64,000 nt of DNA from Phoenicibacter congonensis (GTDB lineage: Bacteria; Actinomycetota; Coriobacteriia; Coriobacteriales; Eggerthellaceae). The position numbers were made by a program, and so were the translations under genes. The notes beneath the pieces were generated by a model that worked only from the letters and a program-made list of their open reading frames with translations, did no database searches and was not told the DNA's origin. This document shows positions 28,228 through 36,913 of the stretch, in pieces (position 1 is the stretch's first letter; each line of letters begins with the position of its first letter). The stretch lies in contig NZ_LT821227.1 of the NCBI RefSeq assembly GCF_900169485.1, forward strand, positions 930,001 through 994,000. Reading direction: 5' to 3'.

Positions 28228-28481
28228 TTTTAGGATGTGAATCGGGTAAGTGAATCGGGTTGCGTTGAGCGAAGAAGCTGTGTGCCATTTGTGAAATGAG
28301 CGATATGGCTTGGCTTCTGCTGTCGATGTATTTCGATATTGGTGTTTCTTCAACGCGGTGCGGCTGCTTGTAAATATTTTTTGTTTAGTAAACCATTTCT
28401 CGACAATAGCTATAACGACGGGAATGAACGTACAAAGCAATTATTGGAAACAAAGAAAACAGAAAGAAAGATGCGGAAGAA

Positions 28482-31400
28482 ATGAAGATAAGTACTAAAA
28501 ACAAATTCATTTCGGTCCTGATGGGTGTTGCGATGTGTCCTATGATGTTTCCAACCGTAGCATTCGCGGCTGATGACGATGCAGCACCGGGGGTTTTGTC
28601 ATCCCCGACTGAATTGATTCAGCCTTCTGAGTCGGAAGGCGCCGATAGGGGTGCAAGCTCAGGCGATACGCTTGCCACGCAGTCTGAATCGACGGGTGAA
28701 GCGGTCAATGCGACGACCGGCAAAGCAGCTAATGAAGTAGCAGCCCTTGCAGCCGAAACTGGCGGGGAAGGCACTACGGCATCAGTTGCGGAAGTGAATG
28801 GTAAGAGCTATTCCAGCCTGCAGGAGGCCATCAATGCAGCCCAGGACGGCGAGACGGTCACGCTGCTGACGGATGCGACCGAAGATGCAACCATTGCTGC
28901 TGGTAAGAACATCACGCTTGACCTTGGCAACAAAAAGCTGACGAACACGAACACCGGCAAGGCGACGCTGACCATCGCGAAGGGTGCCACGGCTACCTTG
29001 AAGAACGGCAGCATCGTGGGCGGCACGAGCTTCTACACCATTCAGAACAATGGCACGGCAACGTTTGAAGATGTGACCGCTACGGCGGGCAACACCGACT
29101 CCTCCATGATCGACAACTGGGGCACGCTGACCATTGAAAGCGGTTCGTATTCGGGTGGTCTGAACGTTGTGAAGAGCGAGGAAGACTCAACTCTTAACAT
29201 TAGCGGCGGCAGGTTTGAGCTGAGCTATGCAACGAATGGTTATACGGGCGTTGTTTTCGCCTACGGCAACACGACGATCACTGGCGGCGAGTTTATCCAG
29301 AGTCTGACCACCACAGGACGGTGGAACCACCCGCAGGTTGTCGCGACTGGTGTTGTGGATGGCCATACCGCTATCACGCGGGTTACCGGCGGCCACTTCG
29401 TCAACAAGCTGTCTAGGGAGAACATTTTCCGCGGCATCGGCAAGGGCACTTCTGACAACTTCGAGGTTTCTGGCGGTACGTTTAATAAGAGCATTTCCGA
29501 AGGCTACTGCGCCGATGGCTTTATTCCTACCAAGAAAGCGGATGGCACCTATGGCGTCAAGGAAGTCCACTATGTTGCCCAAGTCGGCAGCAAGAAGTAT
29601 GAGACGCTGGCCGATGCGATCCGTCTGGCTGCAAAGGGCAAGACCATCCAGCTGCTGACTGACGCCACAGAAAATATTACCATTGCTTCGACGAAGCAAA
29701 TCACGCTCGACCTGAACGGCCACACTCTCAATGGTGGCACGGGCAGCGCGAAAGCGGCCATCCTGAACAAGGGCAACGTGACCATCACTGACACGAGTGC
29801 CGGCAAGACCGGCACCATCAAGCGCGATGACCAGGGCATCGAGGGCGAGACCAGCTATTACGTCATTGACAACAATGGCACGATGGTCATCGACCAGGCG
29901 AATGTCGTGAACAACTCCGGCATCAAGGGCTCTTCTCTGATCCGCAATGGCGGTGTGGATAATGTATCGTCGCTCACCATCAACGGCGGCACGTTCGAGC
30001 AGCAGAACTTCATTGCGGTCAAGAACGACGGCAATGGTGAGCTCACCATCAACGGCGGCACGCTGACCAGCAATCAGGCTGTTGTTCAGAACTGGAACAA
30101 GGCTCAGATTCTGGGCGGCAACCTGACGGGCGGTTATCTCTGGACGGATTCTTATACCGAAGCGGGAACCGTTGGCGAGACCGTCATTGGCGGCGACGCC
30201 CAATTCACCGGCACGATTTACATGGACGTCACGAGTTCCAATCCCTCGACCTTGAAGATCGAAGGTGGCAAGCTAAATGTCACTTCGTGGAAGGTTACTC
30301 CTGCTGCCGCTCAGGTGAACTCCTCCATCGCGGTTTCCGGTGGCACCTTTACAGCCGCCGTTCCCGAGAACTACTGCGCTGCAGGCTATGCTCCTACTGC
30401 TAACGCTGACGGCACGTACGGCGTGGTTGTCGGCGTGGCGCAGATCGGCACGAAGGCATACGCCACTCTCGCCGACGCTGTCGCGGCGGCCAAAGATGGC
30501 GACACCATCACGTTGTTGTCTGATTGCAACGGCGACGGCATTGTTGTCAAGGGCGACACCTTCCCCAACGGCTTGACCATCGACTTCGCGGGTCATTCCT
30601 ACACGGTGGGTGGCAAGCTTGTTGGTAGCTCGGGAACCGCGTCGAACGGCTTCCAGCTGCTCAAGGGCAACACGATTGTGATGCGCAACGGCTCCATCTA
30701 TGGTGACGCAAGCGTTGCGGGCGATGACACGACTCAGTGGTCGGGCGCGCCGGCAATCATGATTCAGAACTACAGCAACCTGACGCTTGACGGCATGACC
30801 GTAAAGGGCGGCAAGGAAACGTGCTACACGTTGTCGAACAACAATGGCGATACGGTCATCAAGGATTCGACCATCATTGCTGGTCAGAATACGAAAGTTG
30901 GCGGTCCGTTTGCGTTTGATGTGTGTCGCTACGCCTCGTATCCTTCCGTGAGCGTTACGGTTGAAGGCAATAGCGTCATCGACGGTTGTGTTGACGTGAG
31001 CGGCACTATTGGCGAAGGCCAGAACCGTCAGCTCACCATCACGGGCGGCACCTTTAGAAAGCCCATCTCGGTAAGCACACAACCCGCGAACATTTCCATT
31101 AGCGGCGGCTCTTTCGCCAATGAGGTCCCTGCAGATCACTGCGCTGCCGGCTATGCGCCTGTTGCCAACGTTGACGGTACGTACGGTGTCAAGCAGGCGG
31201 TTACCGTTACTTTCGATTCCAACGAGGGTACAGCAGTTGACTCTCAGCTTGTTACCGTCGGTGACAAAGTGGTAAAGCCAACAGATCCTACCAAGGAAGG
31301 CTATACCTTCTCCGGATGGTTCACTGACAAGGACTGCACCAATGCCTATGACTTCGATGCTGATGTAGACGGCACGCAGCCTGAGTTTACTCTGTATGCC

Positions 31401-31655
31401 GGCTGGAAGGCGGCCCCCGCTACCGTTGAGCCTGGTGCTGGCGACAACGGCAACAACGGCGATAGCTCCTCCGCCAATGAGAACGTAAACGTCAACACCG
31501 TTAACAACAACGGCGACAAGGCGTCAAGCGAAGCGAAGATGGCTACCGTGAAGACGGGCGACAACCTCGCTCTTGTCGGTGGTGCAATTGCTGTAATTGC
31601 CGTTGCGGCTGCTGGTGTTGCGGTATTTGCGCTGTATCGCAAGAAGATGAACTAG
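28482..31655 (+). CDS. Beta-helix-type repeat surface protein with InlB repeat
   Basis: A 1057-residue protein with a signal peptide (FISVLMGVAMCPMMFPTVAF, then AAD) and three related units of about 270-290 residues. Each opens like AEVNGKSYSSLQEAINAAQ or VAQIGTKAYATLADAVAAAK, continues with TLLTDATE and ITLDL strands of right-handed beta-helix (pectate-lyase-like) type, and closes with a CAAGYAPTANADGTYGV motif near 340, 630 and 887. One InlB B-repeat follows (about 905-975, GYTFSGWFTDKDC). A low-complexity Asn/Gly linker precedes VKTGDNLALVGGAIAV, a TM segment and RKKMN. VKTGD looks like a worn LPXTG sorting signal. Probable wall- or membrane-anchored adhesin. Confidence 0.88.
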   Translation: MKISTKNKFISVLMGVAMCPMMFPTVAFAADDDAAPGVLSSPTELIQPSESEGADRGASSGDTLATQSESTGEAVNATTGKAANEVAALAAETGGEGTTASVAEVNGKSYSSLQEAINAAQDGETVTLLTDATEDATIAAGKNITLDLGNKKLTNTNTGKATLTIAKGATATLKNGSIVGGTSFYTIQNNGTATFEDVTATAGNTDSSMIDNWGTLTIESGSYSGGLNVVKSEEDSTLNISGGRFELSYATNGYTGVVFAYGNTTITGGEFIQSLTTTGRWNHPQVVATGVVDGHTAITRVTGGHFVNKLSRENIFRGIGKGTSDNFEVSGGTFNKSISEGYCADGFIPTKKADGTYGVKEVHYVAQVGSKKYETLADAIRLAAKGKTIQLLTDATENITIASTKQITLDLNGHTLNGGTGSAKAAILNKGNVTITDTSAGKTGTIKRDDQGIEGETSYYVIDNNGTMVIDQANVVNNSGIKGSSLIRNGGVDNVSSLTINGGTFEQQNFIAVKNDGNGELTINGGTLTSNQAVVQNWNKAQILGGNLTGGYLWTDSYTEAGTVGETVIGGDAQFTGTIYMDVTSSNPSTLKIEGGKLNVTSWKVTPAAAQVNSSIAVSGGTFTAAVPENYCAAGYAPTANADGTYGVVVGVAQIGTKAYATLADAVAAAKDGDTITLLSDCNGDGIVVKGDTFPNGLTIDFAGHSYTVGGKLVGSSGTASNGFQLLKGNTIVMRNGSIYGDASVAGDDTTQWSGAPAIMIQNYSNLTLDGMTVKGGKETCYTLSNNNGDTVIKDSTIIAGQNTKVGGPFAFDVCRYASYPSVSVTVEGNSVIDGCVDVSGTIGEGQNRQLTITGGTFRKPISVSTQPANISISGGSFANEVPADHCAAGYAPVANVDGTYGVKQAVTVTFDSNEGTAVDSQLVTVGDKVVKPTDPTKEGYTFSGWFTDKDCTNAYDFDADVDGTQPEFTLYAGWKAAPATVEPGAGDNGNNGDSSSANENVNVNTVNNNGDKASSEAKMATVKTGDNLALVGGAIAVIAVAAAGVAVFALYRKKMN

Positions 31656-31721
31656 CGTATCACGCTTGTTGCGCTCCGTTTGCTGTAGGGTAATACAGTA
31701 ATAAGGTTGCTTGATGATAAT

Positions 31722-31760
31722 GGCCGAGTCTGGAAACAGTCCAGGCTCGGCCTTTCGTTT
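31722..31760 (+). terminator. Rho-independent terminator after the surface protein
   Basis: GGCCGAGTCTGG (31722-31733) pairs with CCAGGCTCGGCC (31741-31752) with one internal mismatch and is followed by TTTCGTTTT. It lies about 70 bp after the stop codon of the beta-helix protein. Confidence 0.8.
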
Positions 31761-31835
31761 TCGAATTTATTTCCAAGTGATTTCAGCTTCAAAACGCGTG
31801 CAAAATGCTGCTTGCTAGCAGCGCGAAGCATTCAA

Positions 31836-32126
31836 TCACCTTGGCATGATAATACGAATCGGCGACCGATGGGCGGGGTAGGTGATGTCTAGTCCTCGAA
31901 GCGCCGAGGGCAAGCCAGGCACGCCGTCCGACGTGGTGAGCTGTCCGATTACACGGCGTAGTTTCTTGTCATCACAGTGGAAGGCATCCACATAGCGGCG
32001 TATTACTTCAGGGGCTATGGTGATCGACGCCGATGACAGTCGTTTGCCGGGCTCGAACGAGCTTATGTAGGGACCGCCATTCCAGTCGTCCCCGGGAATG
32101 GGTTCCTCTCGAGCTTCATTGTTGGA
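31836..32126 (-). pseudogene. Fragment of an AraC-family regulator (paralogue of the 32502-33566 gene)
   Basis: The minus frame encodes about 97 residues (DDWNGGPYISSFEPGKRLSS and SDGVPGLPSALRGLDITYP). These align with the middle of the intact AraC regulator nearby (FDWSGGLYHTSLGANKRLSS and SDGVPGLPTALRGLNITHP). The N-terminal sensing part and the C-terminal AraC HTH are both missing. Base composition is more GC-rich than the intact paralogue, so it is an older or foreign copy rather than a local duplicate. Its 5' end abuts a surface-protein remnant on the other strand, at about 32095-32125. Confidence 0.75.
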
Positions 32127-32348
32127 CCTCACAAACTCACAATTGCTTACGCTGATGGTGAATGTAGTGCAGGCAACGACAACGTTAAAACTAATTCAAA
32201 TTCAAGCAACAATGGAAACGTTGATTTGGTCATTCCATCAACTGGCGATGGAAGCGCTATTTTCTTAACGTTATTCTCTATGCTGGCACTTGCAACACTT
32301 CTCGCATCGATCGTTGCTGCTAAAAAATGCAACATTACCAAGAAATAA
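32103..32348 (+). pseudogene. C-terminal remnant of an IPSTGD-anchored surface protein
   Basis: A plus-strand frame runs through FIVGPHKLTIAYADGECSAG and an Asn/Ser linker to IPSTGDGSAIFLTLFSMLAL, a hydrophobic segment and a KKCNITKK tail, ending at TAA 32346-32348. This is a complete sorting signal (LPXTG-like motif, TM helix, basic tail) with no start codon or N-terminal domain. The body of the gene was lost by the rearrangement that also cut the AraC fragment. Downstream, 32403-32450 is a 15-codon frame with a good AAAGG site that looks like the truncated start of another gene. Confidence 0.75.
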
Positions 32349-32501
32349 CATAAACAAGTTGAAATACGTCATTCACTGACACCTTCAATCGAAAGGATAA
32401 ACATGAGACGAGCAGCAATTACTTTATTTAAACAAATAAAGAAAGTCTAAAGAAATGAACCTATCCTTTCTTTTTTCTGCAAGGATTAAGCAGTACTAAT
32501 T

Positions 32502-33566
32502 TTACATTCCACCCTTCTTGCGATAAACACTTGGCGTCGTGCCATAGGTTCTTTTAAAGGCATCGGAAAATGCGCCTTGGTTTTTATACCCCGATTTTTT
32601 TGCGACTTCACTAATTTGGTGTCTTCTTTCTAGTAAGAGAGTTTTTGCATGTACAAGCCTTTCTGCTCTCACAAAATCTTGTGGAGTTGTGCCTTTCACA
32701 TTGCGAAATGCCTTAATGAGTTTTCCCTCGCTCACGTGTGCGATTTCGCTTAAGTTTTTGGTGGTGAGATTTTCTGCAATGTTATTTTTAATGTAGTCGC
32801 ATAGACAATTAACACAATGATGGTCGTTAGTCTGAGTTGTATCTCTTGTGTTGTTCTCCTGTCTTTCGCTGCTCATTAAAAGCGCTAGGCATTCCAAAAC
32901 CTTTGCTCTATAGTAGACTTCTGCAACCGAGGCGATTGGGTGGGTAATGTTTAATCCTCGAAGTGCCGTGGGAAGCCCGGGCACCCCATCGGATTTAGTT
33001 AGATTTTCAATCTTCTTTTTTATGATTTCTTTGTCACAACCCAAAAGTTTGCCCCAGCGTGTAGTTGCGTCAGGTGTAATTGTGATGGATGATGATGAAA
33101 GCCTTTTATTCGCACCGAGCGATGTGTGATAAAGACCTCCGCTCCAATCAAATCCCATGAGTTTGCAGTTTGATTTAGCGCATTCCGCTGAACAGAATTG
33201 TGGCATTTCTTTCTCAAAAAGACCAAATGTAAGATAGGCCACGGTGTCAATTTGTTCTTCCATGTCTTGAAAAAACTCCATATCCATAGAAACAACTATC
33301 GTATCGTCATCTAAAAGATAAAACCAATAAAATCCTTTGCCATATTTCGGATTAAGAAACCATGTTTCGCCAACGTCTCTGACATATTCTTTACGGCCAA
33401 TTCCTTGTTCTAGCGCAAAATCTGAGCGAATTGCACGCATCTTTGTTAGCTGGGTTACAAACATTTCATAAAGAGGGGAGTTGTGTTTTTTGTTACACGT
33501 GCGTTTCTCTTTTTTGGAGGTATTTGCAATCTTTTCGGTAGGATTAGTCATTTCTTGAATCTGCAC
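32502..33566 (-). CDS. AraC-family transcriptional regulator
   Basis: A 354-residue protein with an N-terminal ligand-sensing region (about 1-240) and a C-terminal double helix-turn-helix of AraC type (about 250-350: NLTTKNLSEIAHVSEGKL and KKSGYKNQGAFSDAFKRTYG). The GTG at 33566 is used; an in-frame ATG at 33551 is an alternative. It is divergent from the ECF/ABC transporter operon, separated by 80 bp that include a GTTAGC-CAAT-GCTAAC palindrome. It probably controls that operon in response to the transported ligand or a metal/siderophore signal. The association of AraC regulators with YbtPQ-type ABC transporters is common. Confidence 0.88.
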   Translation of the reverse strand: MQIQEMTNPTEKIANTSKKEKRTCNKKHNSPLYEMFVTQLTKMRAIRSDFALEQGIGRKEYVRDVGETWFLNPKYGKGFYWFYLLDDDTIVVSMDMEFFQDMEEQIDTVAYLTFGLFEKEMPQFCSAECAKSNCKLMGFDWSGGLYHTSLGANKRLSSSSITITPDATTRWGKLLGCDKEIIKKKIENLTKSDGVPGLPTALRGLNITHPIASVAEVYYRAKVLECLALLMSSERQENNTRDTTQTNDHHCVNCLCDYIKNNIAENLTTKNLSEIAHVSEGKLIKAFRNVKGTTPQDFVRAERLVHAKTLLLERRHQISEVAKKSGYKNQGAFSDAFKRTYGTTPSVYRKKGGM

Positions 33567-33604
33567 TTCTTTTTTTGTTATTACATTTATTCTAGTTTAA
33601 TGCA

Positions 33605-33620
33605 GTTAGCCAATGCTAAC
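33605..33620. promoter_or_regulatory. Palindromic operator between araC-like and ecfT genes
   Basis: GTTAGC-CAAT-GCTAAC is a perfect inverted repeat in the 80-bp divergent intergenic region. It contains TTAG-N6-CTAA, also seen twice upstream of the surface protein at 42130. It is likely bound by the adjacent AraC protein or by a global metal regulator. Confidence 0.55.
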
Positions 33621-33646
33621 AAAAATTAGAGAAAGATTAACACTAA

Positions 33647-34420
33647 ATGAATGTTTTTGCAGGTACACAACAACAACCAAGAGTTATTGCAAGCACACAA
33701 TCTGTTCCTTGCGAAAGTACATTACAACGACGTCTTGACACACGTGTTTCTCTTGCTATCTTGATAGGCATCAACATTCTCATGGTCATTTCACAAAGCA
33801 TTTTTACTGAAATTAGCGTGCTAGGTTTAACAGTTGCGATAATGATTTGTAGTGGTATATTTCGCGCAACTATTTATTGGTTAGTTTTCTATTTAATCTT
33901 TGCGGTTCTGACACAACTCCTTTTAATGACTAACAACACGCTACTTTCGTCCTTTGCTGCTTCGTTTTTAATGTATCGTCATGTGTTGCCTGCTTTCATG
34001 TTTGCCTTTAACATGCTTTCTACAACTCGTTTGGGCGAACTGGCATGTGCGCTTCAATCACTCAAAGTTCCTCCAAATTATGCTGTTGCGATTTGTGTCG
34101 CGTTTCGTTTTTTACCCACTTTAGGTCGAGAGTTTTCTGCAGTAAACGATGCTATGAAAACTCGTGGTTTGGCTTTTAGCCTAAAGTCAGTCGTTTGCCA
34201 TCCTGCAAAAACTGCAGAGCATTTTCTTGTTCCCGTGATTGCTCGGCTTGGCACAATTGCCGATGAACTCGGAAACGCTGTCGTTGCTCGTGGATTAGGT
34301 TCAGGTGTCAAAAGGACTTCCTACTATCAGTTAAAACTTCGAGCTTTCGACGTTGCTTGTTTACTCTTCATGGCGTCTCTTCTCGTTATTTCATTTTTTA
34401 TGAAGGTAGGGTTGTTGTAA
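33647..34420 (+). CDS. ECF transporter transmembrane component (EcfT/CbiQ-like)
   Basis: A 257-residue membrane protein with about five hydrophobic helices and the coupling-helix motif ending ARGLGSGVKRTSYY (about 222-235), with MKTRGLAF as the first Ala/Thr-Arg-Gly motif. EcfT links the S component to the paired ATPases in energy-coupling factor vitamin or metal transporters. Its stop overlaps the ATG of the ATPase gene by one base (TAATG). The operon order T-A-S followed by two ABC exporter-type genes is compact. Confidence 0.88.
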   Translation: MNVFAGTQQQPRVIASTQSVPCESTLQRRLDTRVSLAILIGINILMVISQSIFTEISVLGLTVAIMICSGIFRATIYWLVFYLIFAVLTQLLLMTNNTLLSSFAASFLMYRHVLPAFMFAFNMLSTTRLGELACALQSLKVPPNYAVAICVAFRFLPTLGREFSAVNDAMKTRGLAFSLKSVVCHPAKTAEHFLVPVIARLGTIADELGNAVVARGLGSGVKRTSYYQLKLRAFDVACLLFMASLLVISFFMKVGLL

Positions 34421-36228
34421 TGAGTCTTGTTCATAAAAAAGAGAGCACCAAACCCATTGCAATTGAGCTTAGTGAGTGTTCATTTTGCTATAAGAATGCT
34501 GGTTGTGCATCGATCAAAAATGTTTCCTTAAAGGTTCCGCAAGGTCAATGCATTGTCATAACAGGACAATCTGGCTGCGGTAAGACGACGCTTACACGAA
34601 TGGTAAATGGTTTGATTCCTTTGATGTATGAAGGCATCACGGAAGGATCGACTTGCATTTTAGGAAAACCAATTTTGCAATGGTCAATTGACGAGTTGTC
34701 TTCTCATGTTGGTTCTGTGTTTCAAAATCCTCGAAGCCAACTTGTAAATCTGGATGTCACATCGGAAATCGCATTTGGCTGTGAAAATATTGGTCTTAAA
34801 CAAGAAATAATTCTTGAAAGAGTGACTAAGTCGGCATCTGCACTCAACATTTCTAATTTGCTTGAAAAGGGGACCGAGTCCCTTTCAGGCGGAGAGAAAC
34901 AATCTGTTATCCTTGCCTCGGTTTATGCGGTCTGTCCAGAAATATTTGTGCTTGATGAGCCAACAGCTTCATTAGATGTTAGTTCGATGAGGAAGCTTGC
35001 AAAAACTGTTTCTCAGCTAAAAAGCATGGGCAAAACAATTTTAATTTCAGAACATCGCCTGTGGTGGCTCGAAGGCATAGCTGATCGCTATGTTGTTTTG
35101 GAAAATGGGGAAGTTAAAGTTGATTACTCTGCAGAAGATTTTTTGTCACTTCCAATAAATAATCGCGTTGAATGGGGTTTGCGTGCGGCCACTCTTGAAG
35201 AAATTGAATCTTTCAAAACTCGAAGTTTACAGGATGCTTCACCAGGAAACGATTTTTCTGAATGTAGAGAAGGATTGTTTGAATGTAAGTTTGATGTTAT
35301 AGACCCAGGCGAGAGAGAATCAAAAAAAAGCAATCTAGACAATAACTCTCTGGACAAAAACGTAAAATCCAAAAGCATTTTTAACTATGGTTGTCATGCT
35401 CAGAATCGTCAAAATGAATGTAAACAAGGCGAGAGCTCGTTAGAAAACAGCTCAGTCAAGCCCAAGCTTGATGAAACATTTTCAAATAGAGAGCAAGGCG
35501 AGTATTATCCAAAAGAAGACACACCAATCGTTCAGGCAAAAGGTTTAGTAGCTGGATATCGCAAGCAACCACGCGTTTTGAATAACCTCGATTTCTTTTT
35601 GTCTAACGGACGTGTAGTGGGAATCATTGGGCGCAACGGTGCAGGAAAAACCACTCTCATGCGTTGTCTGGCTGGGCTTCATAAAGAAAAAGAAGGAAAT
35701 GTTAAATTAAACAATGTTCCTGTTCGCGTATCAAAGCGTGCTGGTCGCGTCTTTTTGGTAATGCAAGAACCGGGCTATCAACTTTTTAGTAATTCAGTCG
35801 ATGGTGAACTGGCCGATGCCTGCAGTGCAAACCACAAGCAAAAACCGAAAAACAACGACTCTGCTATAGAAGAAATCAAGAGAGCCTTGGATTTAGATAG
35901 GTTTTCCGAAAAACATCCGTTGTCTTTATCAGGCGGTGAAAGACAGCGTTTGTCAATCGCTGCAGGTTTGTTGAGTCAGGCTGATGCAATGATTCTTGAT
36001 GAGCCAACTAGTGGTCTTGATTATCGGAACATGCAACGAATTATGACTTGCATTGAGCGCCTGAAAAAACAGGGTGTTGGTGTTTGCATAGTTTCTCACG
36101 ACTATGAATTCCTATGCTCAACATGCGACCTAATTGCACTGCTTGAGGATGGTCGCATCGCTGATTCTTTTCCGCTTAATGAAGACACTCTTCCAAAACT
36201 TAAGCGCAACTTTGGATTTTTAAATTAG
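34420..36228 (+). CDS. ECF transporter double ATPase (two ABC domains in one chain)
   Basis: A 602-residue protein with two nucleotide-binding domains. Domain 1 has GQSGCGKTT near 49, LSGGEKQS near 155 and DEPTASLD near 180. Domain 2 has GRNGAGKTT near 403, LSGGERQR near 503 and DEPTSGLD near 527. They are joined by an unusually long Ser/Asn/Lys-rich linker of about 90 residues (roughly 295-385). All motifs are intact, so both sites should hydrolyse ATP. The start at 34420 overlaps the EcfT stop and replaces the longer frame from 34357. It energises the T and S components. Confidence 0.9.
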   Translation: MSLVHKKESTKPIAIELSECSFCYKNAGCASIKNVSLKVPQGQCIVITGQSGCGKTTLTRMVNGLIPLMYEGITEGSTCILGKPILQWSIDELSSHVGSVFQNPRSQLVNLDVTSEIAFGCENIGLKQEIILERVTKSASALNISNLLEKGTESLSGGEKQSVILASVYAVCPEIFVLDEPTASLDVSSMRKLAKTVSQLKSMGKTILISEHRLWWLEGIADRYVVLENGEVKVDYSAEDFLSLPINNRVEWGLRAATLEEIESFKTRSLQDASPGNDFSECREGLFECKFDVIDPGERESKKSNLDNNSLDKNVKSKSIFNYGCHAQNRQNECKQGESSLENSSVKPKLDETFSNREQGEYYPKEDTPIVQAKGLVAGYRKQPRVLNNLDFFLSNGRVVGIIGRNGAGKTTLMRCLAGLHKEKEGNVKLNNVPVRVSKRAGRVFLVMQEPGYQLFSNSVDGELADACSANHKQKPKNNDSAIEEIKRALDLDRFSEKHPLSLSGGERQRLSIAAGLLSQADAMILDEPTSGLDYRNMQRIMTCIERLKKQGVGVCIVSHDYEFLCSTCDLIALLEDGRIADSFPLNEDTLPKLKRNFGFLN

Positions 36229-36254
36229 CCAATTTAACTAAAGAAAGGATTGTA

Positions 36255-36875
36255 ATGAAAAAAATGACTATTAGTGAGGCCTCGCAAGACAGAAGCCGTC
36301 TTAATCCAAAAGATTTTGTTTTTATAGCCGTGTTTGGCGTTCTTTTGTTTTTAGTTTTTATGATATTTTCCGTAGTTTTAAGCTTGAATGCTAGCACTAG
36401 CTGGTTTACTCATTCAGTTGGCGCGTTGTTTGCAGGAACAGTATTTATGTATCTTGCCTATCGTGTTCCCAAACGTGGTGCGCTTTCAATCATGGGAATA
36501 ATTGTTGGCGCAGCAGGTCTATTGATGGGCATGTTCTGGTCAGGTCCTGCGGGAATCGTCGTCGGAGGTGTTGTTGCTGACCTCATCGCAGGCGCTCCTG
36601 AAAATCGCACAAAAACCAGGCTCATACTTGCATTTGCAGCATTTACTTTTTGTTTTTGGTTTGGGCACATCTCGCTCATTCTAATCATGGGGAATGCCTA
36701 TGCCGACATGTGTGTTGCATCTGGAACCACGCATGAATATGGCATGACTCTCGTTAATTCCATTTTGGGACCAATGGGAATCGTCACAGGTGTTGTCACC
36801 ATAGCCTGCGCATTGCTTGGAGGTTTTATTGGCACTAAAGTCTTTTCGAAACATTTCGCAAAGCTTGGTGTGTAG
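36255..36875 (+). CDS. ECF transporter S component, MptD/Trep_Strep family
   Basis: A 206-residue protein with about five membrane segments and the pattern of the MptD (Trep_Strep) family: LNPKDFVFIAVFGVLLFLV, YRVPKRGALSIMGIIVGA, GGVVADLIAG and GTKVFSKHFAKLGV. S components bind the substrate. This family's substrates are poorly defined, though it is often found beside YbtPQ-like ABC genes. AAAGGA lies 7 nt before the ATG. Confidence 0.85.
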   Translation: MKKMTISEASQDRSRLNPKDFVFIAVFGVLLFLVFMIFSVVLSLNASTSWFTHSVGALFAGTVFMYLAYRVPKRGALSIMGIIVGAAGLLMGMFWSGPAGIVVGGVVADLIAGAPENRTKTRLILAFAAFTFCFWFGHISLILIMGNAYADMCVASGTTHEYGMTLVNSILGPMGIVTGVVTIACALLGGFIGTKVFSKHFAKLGV

Positions 36876-36913
36876 ATATAAGACAGTTCAATTAATTTGT
36901 TCAAGGAAGAAAA

